Origin: JAGWRA01 sp035534615
GTDB taxonomy: Bacteria > Acidobacteriota > Vicinamibacteria > Vicinamibacterales > CAVVIG01
NCBI GenBank assembly: GCA_035534615.1
Contig: DATLRO010000030.1
Coordinates: 1-20,268, forward strand
DNA length: 20,268 nt
Direction of reading: 5' to 3'
Shown here: positions 16,493-20,268 of the stretch, one piece after another
How the letters are laid out: the number at the start of each line of letters is the position of its first letter
Numbering within the stretch: position 1 is the first letter of the stretch
The notes under the pieces: model-generated
Databases searched by the model: none
Told to the model about the DNA's origin: nothing
Seen by the model: the letters and a program-made list of their open reading frames with translations, nothing else
Made by a program: the position numbers and the translations under genes

Positions 16493-17194
16493 ATGAGCAT
16501 CACTTCCAGCCCCGATTCACAACTCGAAAGCAGTCTCGCGGTGCGGGGAGCAGGTGCGCGATGGATTTCACTGGCTGAGGCAGTCCTTGGCAGTGTGGTC
16601 GTCCTTGGCGATAACGTCTGGCACGTGTTGCCCAATTCAGTCCTTCTCCTTTGCGCAATGGCGTTGGTGTCTTTCCGATTGCGGGAAGGCCATTGGGGCG
16701 CGATCGGATTGAGGCTGCGAGAGCCCTGGCTGCGGATCGTTCTGATAGCAATCGTTGCGGTCGTGGCCCAGCAGGCGTTGGGCCAATTTGTTGTAGACCC
16801 GCTCACGAGGCCTTACTTGCGCTACGCCGCAGGGGCAAATCCCATGGAGGGCATACGCGGATATGGAGGGTTGCTGCGCTGGCTCGGCATCATCTGGACG
16901 TATGCCGCGTTTGGAGAAGAACTCGCCTATCGCCGGTACCTGCTGAATCGCGTGGCCGATCTCGGAGGCCATTCCCGCGCCGCTCTCCTGCTCGGCCTGC
17001 TATGGTCGAGCGCATTGTTTGGCTGTGCGCATTGGTATCAAGGACCGGCAGGCGTCGTCTCCGCCATGGTCAGCGGCCTGGTATACGGAGCCGCTTATCT
17101 GGTGACCGGCAAGAATCTCTGGACATCCATCTGCGCGCATGGCCTCAGCGATTCTTTCGCGCTGTTCGCCACCTATTTTGGATTTGCCGGCTGA
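16493..17194 (+). CDS. CPBP-family intramembrane metalloprotease
   Basis: A 233-residue polytopic membrane protein with the CPBP (CAAX protease/bacteriocin-processing) signature: EELAYRR (E142, E143, R147), F-G-C-A-H (H180) and C-A-H-G-L-S-D (H216, D220), each in or next to a hydrophobic helix. The catalytic glutamates and both histidines are present, so it should be active. Relatives include Rce1-type CAAX proteases, bacteriocin-immunity proteins and anti-sigma regulators; the substrate here is unknown. Base composition differs from neighbours: a 60-base line I counted (16621-16680) is 52% GC against 67% for one in the next gene (18241-18300), and codons ending in T or A are much more frequent. 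That suggests acquisition by transfer. Only a weak ribosome site (GATGAG) precedes the ATG. Confidence 0.87.
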   Translation: MSITSSPDSQLESSLAVRGAGARWISLAEAVLGSVVVLGDNVWHVLPNSVLLLCAMALVSFRLREGHWGAIGLRLREPWLRIVLIAIVAVVAQQALGQFVVDPLTRPYLRYAAGANPMEGIRGYGGLLRWLGIIWTYAAFGEELAYRRYLLNRVADLGGHSRAALLLGLLWSSALFGCAHWYQGPAGVVSAMVSGLVYGAAYLVTGKNLWTSICAHGLSDSFALFATYFGFAG

Positions 17195-17355
17195 GACCAT
17201 GGTCGGATCCCTCTTGAAGGCCGGGCGGTACGCCCTTTCGGCGTTCCCGAGGTTGTCGAGCCCGGGCCGGCCGTTGCCGACGGGCCGGCGCCCTCGCAAA
17301 TGGCACGGCGCCGCGAACATCGGGTAGACTCGCTCCGAGTTCCCAAGGAGGCCCC
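17195..17355. other. 161-base gap with palindrome and GC hairpins
   Basis: It opens with the perfect palindrome GACCATGGTC (17195-17204) directly after the CPBP stop. GGGCG-GTA-CGCCC (17223-17235) followed by TTT is a possible weak terminator. A stronger hairpin pairs GCCGGCCGT (17266-17274) with ACGGGCCGGC (17280-17289), with one bulged base and loop TGCCG. Near the right end TAGACT (17325-17330) could be a -10 for the next gene, but no good -35 is seen. No gene is supported here. Confidence 0.45.
17345..17351 (+). promoter_or_regulatory. Strong ribosome binding site of the ester hydrolase gene
   Basis: AAGGAGG, 4 bases before the ATG at 17356 and 10 bases before a second in-frame ATG at 17362. 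Either could be used; both give the same signal peptide apart from two residues. Confidence 0.7.
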
Positions 17356-19278
17356 ATGAGAATGAGACGGCTGGCGGTGCTGGCGATGGCGGTGGCGTGC
17401 GCGGCAGTGCCGCTGACGGCGCGCCAGCAGCAGACGCTTCCAAGCGAGACCCCGGCGACGTTCACGCCGGTCACCAGGACCTTCGACTACGTGCGGCGCG
17501 ACGTCATGATCCCGATGCGCGACGGCGTGAAGCTGCACACCGTCATCCTCATCCCGAAGGGGGCGACGCATGCGCCGATCCTGCTGACGCGCACGCCATA
17601 CAACGCCGACGGCATGGTGAGCCACACCGAGAGCTCCCATCTCGGCCCGATTCTGCAGGGCTACGACAACGCCACCGACGTCATCGTCGATGGCGGCTAC
17701 ATCCGCGTCATCCAGGACGTCCGCGGGAAGTACAACTCCCAGGGCGATTACGTGATGAACCGGCCGCTGCACGGGCCGCTCAATCCGACCGCCGTCGATG
17801 ATTCGACCGACACGTACGACACGATCGACTGGCTCGTGAAGCACGTCCCCGAGTCGAACGGCAAGGTGGGCATCCTCGGCATCTCGTACGACGGCTTCCT
17901 GCCGCTCATGGCGCTGGTCCACCCGCACCCGGCGCTCAAGGTCGCGGTGCCGATGAATCCGATGGTGGACGGCTGGCGGGGCGACGACTGGTTCCACAAC
18001 GGCGCCTTCCGCGAGCAGATGATGGCGTACATATACAACCAGGAAGCCACGCGGTCGGGCACCGTCAAGTGGTGGCTCGCGTACGAAGACGACTACGACA
18101 TGTTCATGCACGCCGGCTCGGCCGGCGAACTGGGGATCGAGCGCGGGATGGGTCAGCTCGGCTTCTGGCGCAAAATCCTGGCCCACCCGAGCTACGACGC
18201 CTTCTGGCAGGACCAGGCGATGGACAAGATCCTCGCCAAAGAGCCGCTGAAGGTGCCGACGATGCTGGTCGGCGGCCTGTGGGACCAGGAGGACATCTAC
18301 GGGGCGTTCGCCGTCTACAAGGCCCTTGAGCCGAAGGACACGCACAACGACATGGTGTACCTGTCGGAGGGTCCCTGGTACCACGGCCAGGAGATCGGCG
18401 ATGGCAGTTCGATCGGTCCGATCCGGTTCGGCAGCGACACCGCGCTCTGGTGGCGGCAGCACGTGCTCGCGCCGTTCCTCGCGCACTATCTGAAGGACGG
18501 CGCGCCGCCGATGAACGTGGCGCCGGTGACGGTGTTCGAGACCGGGACGGACCACTGGGAGCGGCTGAAGGCGTGGCCGCGCGGCCAGGAGCGGAAGCTC
18601 TACCTGGAGCCGGGGCTGAAGGTTGGCTTCACCGCGCCGGCTGCCGGCGGCGAGGCGTACGACGCGTACGTCTCGGATCCCGCCAAGCCGGTCCCGTACC
18701 GGCCCCGACCCAACCGGTATCCGGATCCCGGCTGGCACACGTGGCTCGTGGGTGATCAGCGCGAGGTGTCGGGCCGGCCGGACGTGTTGTCGTTCGTCTC
18801 AGACCCGCTCACGCATCCGGTGACGATCAGCGGCCAGCCGGTCGTGCACCTGGTGGCGTCGACCACCGGCACGGACGCCGACTGGGTGGTGAAGGTCATC
18901 GACGAGTACCCGCCCCAGGTGGCGGCGCAGCCCGAGATGGGCGGCTATCAGCTGATGATCTCGGCCGACATCTTCCGCGGCCGGTACCGCGAGAGCCTCG
19001 AGAAGCCCGAGGCGATCACGCCGAACGTGCCGCTCGTCTACCACTGGGAGCTGCCGGTGGCGAACCACGTCTTCCTGCCGGGCCACCGGATCGTGGTGCA
19101 GATCCAGTCCAGCTGGTTCCCGCTCTACGACCGCAATCCGCAGACGTTCGTGCCGAGCATCTTCTTCGCGAAGCCCGACGACTACAAGAAGGCGACCGAC
19201 CGGATCTACCACGCGCCCGGCCACGAGAGCTTCATTGAACTGCCGGTCGTCGGCACGGCGGATCTCGGCGGCAAGTGA
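17356..19278 (+). CDS. Exported alpha-amino-acid ester hydrolase (CocE/NonD family, S15-like)
   Basis: The 640-residue product has a signal peptide (about 1-23) followed by an alpha/beta-hydrolase domain and a C-terminal jelly-roll domain (from about 480; D-P-L-T-H-P-V-T-I-S-G). The triad is nucleophile S177 in G-I-S-Y-D-G, D310 in G-G-L-W-D-Q-E-D and H343 in G-P-W-Y-H-G. The carboxylate cluster that binds the substrate alpha-amino group in alpha-amino-acid ester hydrolases is also present: D211 in G-D-D-W-F-H-N-G-A-F-R, E312 and D313. From memory these fall at a constant +3 offset from the Xanthomonas citri enzyme (S174, D307, H340; D208, E309, D310). Such enzymes hydrolyse esters and amides of alpha-amino acids, including side chains of some beta-lactams. 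Natural substrates are unclear. Likely periplasmic, and transcribed alone. Confidence 0.9.
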   Translation: MRMRRLAVLAMAVACAAVPLTARQQQTLPSETPATFTPVTRTFDYVRRDVMIPMRDGVKLHTVILIPKGATHAPILLTRTPYNADGMVSHTESSHLGPILQGYDNATDVIVDGGYIRVIQDVRGKYNSQGDYVMNRPLHGPLNPTAVDDSTDTYDTIDWLVKHVPESNGKVGILGISYDGFLPLMALVHPHPALKVAVPMNPMVDGWRGDDWFHNGAFREQMMAYIYNQEATRSGTVKWWLAYEDDYDMFMHAGSAGELGIERGMGQLGFWRKILAHPSYDAFWQDQAMDKILAKEPLKVPTMLVGGLWDQEDIYGAFAVYKALEPKDTHNDMVYLSEGPWYHGQEIGDGSSIGPIRFGSDTALWWRQHVLAPFLAHYLKDGAPPMNVAPVTVFETGTDHWERLKAWPRGQERKLYLEPGLKVGFTAPAAGGEAYDAYVSDPAKPVPYRPRPNRYPDPGWHTWLVGDQREVSGRPDVLSFVSDPLTHPVTISGQPVVHLVASTTGTDADWVVKVIDEYPPQVAAQPEMGGYQLMISADIFRGRYRESLEKPEAITPNVPLVYHWELPVANHVFLPGHRIVVQIQSSWFPLYDRNPQTFVPSIFFAKPDDYKKATDRIYHAPGHESFIELPVVGTADLGGK

Positions 19279-19285
19279 AGTTGAT

Positions 19286-19324
19286 GCCCGGAGTGGCGAA
19301 TCCTTCAGGGTCGCCACTCCGGGC
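19286..19324. terminator. Perfect 14-bp hairpin between convergent genes
   Basis: GCCCGGAGTGGCGA (19286-19299) is the exact reverse complement of 19311-19324, with an 11-base loop. It starts 7 bases after the ester hydrolase stop and ends 20 bases before the stop of the minus-strand amidohydrolase. Position and strength fit a two-way terminator, but neither strand has a T-run. It could instead be a dispersed palindromic repeat that serves as one. Confidence 0.6.
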
Positions 19325-19344
19325 TGACGACTCCGCGTCCGGCG

Positions 19345-20268
19345 CTAATCCCTGCTGCCGGTTCCTTGGCCTTTGTACACGACGCCGCCCTTCATCACGA
19401 ACTGTACGTGCTCCACCGCCGTAATGTCCTCCAGCGGATTCCCCGGCACCGCGATCACGTCGGCGAAGTATCCGGCCTTCAGTTGTCCCACTTCGTCCTG
19501 CCAGGTCAGAATGCGCGGATCGTTCAGGTAATCGGCCTCGAGCACGGCGAGCGGCGTCATCCCGTACTTCACCATCAGCTCGAATTCCTTCGCCTGCGTC
19601 CCGTGCGGGAACGGCCCCACATCCGACCCGACGGCCATCGGAATCCCCGCCGCCACCTGCCGTTTGAACTCGTGGATCTTGTAGTCCAGCATGGCGTGCT
19701 CGTGCGCCGCCGCCGCCGCGTTCGGCGCGTGGTCCGCGAAGTACTGGAAGACGATGAACGTCGGCACCGCGGGGATGTGCTGCTCTTTCATCAGCGCCAT
19801 GGTTCCGTGGCTCAGTTGCGTCGCGTGGTCGATCGACGCCACGCCCGCCTCCACCGCAAACCGCGCCGCCGGCTCGCCCTGGCAGTGCACGCCCACGTTG
19901 GTGTCGAGCCGGGCCGCCTCGGCCACCGCCACCTTCAACTGCGCCTCGGTGTATTGATAGGGCGTATGGAAGTCCCAGAACTGCGGGTCGCCCGCCTGCT
20001 CGCCGAGCCCGAATTGGGCGCAGATCGGATTGCCCAGGCACGGAGTCGAGCCGTCCGGCACCATCCGATCGCGGCCGGTTTCGTAGATCTTCACGAAGGT
20101 CGACCCGTCCTTGTGCTGCTGGCGGATCGTCTCGATCAGCTGTTCGGCGTCGTTGGCGTAGTCGGCGTTCCCCAGGACGTGCTGCGCCGGGTTGAAGCCG
20201 ATCGCGTCTTCATGCCCGCCCAGGATCGAGATGGCCATGCCGCTGATGCGCAACCGCGGCCCGGGAAT
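19345..20268 (-). CDS. Amidohydrolase, imidazolonepropionase-like subgroup (N-terminus outside window)
   Basis: The frame is open to the right edge (first residues I-P-G-P-R-L), so the N-terminal metal-binding HxH and start codon lie outside. A TTG at 20253 is not the real start. The remaining roughly 307 residues hold the rest of the amidohydrolase metal site: Lys in F-V-K-I-Y (residue 60 of the fragment), His in G-V-H-C-Q-G (128), His in I-D-H-A-T-Q-L (148) and Asp in V-G-S-D-V (216). The C-terminal L-K-A-G-Y-F-A-D-V-I-A-V-P-G-N-P-L-E-D-I strand completes the small beta domain. Relatives hydrolyse amide bonds, for example Xaa-Pro or Xaa-Lys dipeptides. An exported peptidase beside the exported ester hydrolase would suit peptide scavenging, but the specificity is not readable. 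Confidence 0.88.
   Translation of the reverse strand: MPGPRLRISGMAISILGGHEDAIGFNPAQHVLGNADYANDAEQLIETIRQQHKDGSTFVKIYETGRDRMVPDGSTPCLGNPICAQFGLGEQAGDPQFWDFHTPYQYTEAQLKVAVAEAARLDTNVGVHCQGEPAARFAVEAGVASIDHATQLSHGTMALMKEQHIPAVPTFIVFQYFADHAPNAAAAAHEHAMLDYKIHEFKRQVAAGIPMAVGSDVGPFPHGTQAKEFELMVKYGMTPLAVLEADYLNDPRILTWQDEVGQLKAGYFADVIAVPGNPLEDITAVEHVQFVMKGGVVYKGQGTGSRD

Noticed and set aside
17173..18738. Minus-strand frame opposite the ester hydrolase
   Set aside because: The sense strand has signal peptide, triad and ribosome site; the antisense product is Arg/Val-rich with no motif.

Overview
The window is GC-rich chromosomal DNA (about two thirds G+C where I counted by eye) with densely packed genes, small gaps and long spurious antisense frames. 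The gene mix suggests a soil-type Acidobacteriota, possibly Vicinamibacteria: a GH63/MGH1-type glucosidase, an outer-membrane barrel with a carboxypeptidase-regulatory-like N-terminus, a multiheme cytochrome with LVIVD repeats, a CHASE2 cyclase, tandem GlcG/HbpS-type domains and exported hydrolases. That placement is an inference from gene content. No rRNA, tRNA, CRISPR array or recognisable transposase was seen, and no gene-free stretch exceeds 161 bases.

Region 1 (1-8903) is a redox and envelope block. The 3' end of a triheme cytochrome gene (+) runs into a minus-strand, tightly packed set. In order of transcription this set is a GH63-family glucosidase, an outer-membrane beta-barrel protein whose ATG overlaps the glucosidase stop, and, 12 bases on, a 1264-residue exported protein. 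That protein joins ten CXXCH haem sites to a C-terminal propeller-like domain with seven recognisable LVIVD-type repeats. A barrel beside a large exported multiheme protein has the general layout of a porin-cytochrome electron conduit. This is the strongest candidate in the window for an undescribed system.

Region 2 (9010-11606) holds a PhnP-like metallo-beta-lactamase-fold hydrolase and a convergent exported protein with two GlcG/HbpS (DUF336) domains.

Region 3 (11628-16399) looks like a cyclic-nucleotide module. A membrane CHASE2 class III adenylate cyclase overlaps an exported M48 metalloprotease gene. Converging on them is an MscS-type channel with a C-terminal cyclic-nucleotide-binding domain. 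The simplest model is that the cyclase responds to an extracytoplasmic signal, makes cAMP, and cAMP gates the channel.

Region 4 (16493-20268) carries a lower-GC CPBP intramembrane protease gene that looks acquired, a short hairpin-rich gap, an exported alpha-amino-acid ester hydrolase with a complete catalytic and carboxylate-cluster signature, a perfect 14-bp hairpin, and the C-terminal part of an amidohydrolase.

Several genes (9010, 11628, 11606 minus, 16399 minus) have a -10-like hexamer 8-9 bases before the start codon and no Shine-Dalgarno sequence, which suggests leaderless mRNAs. Others (17356, 4116 minus) have clear Shine-Dalgarno sequences.
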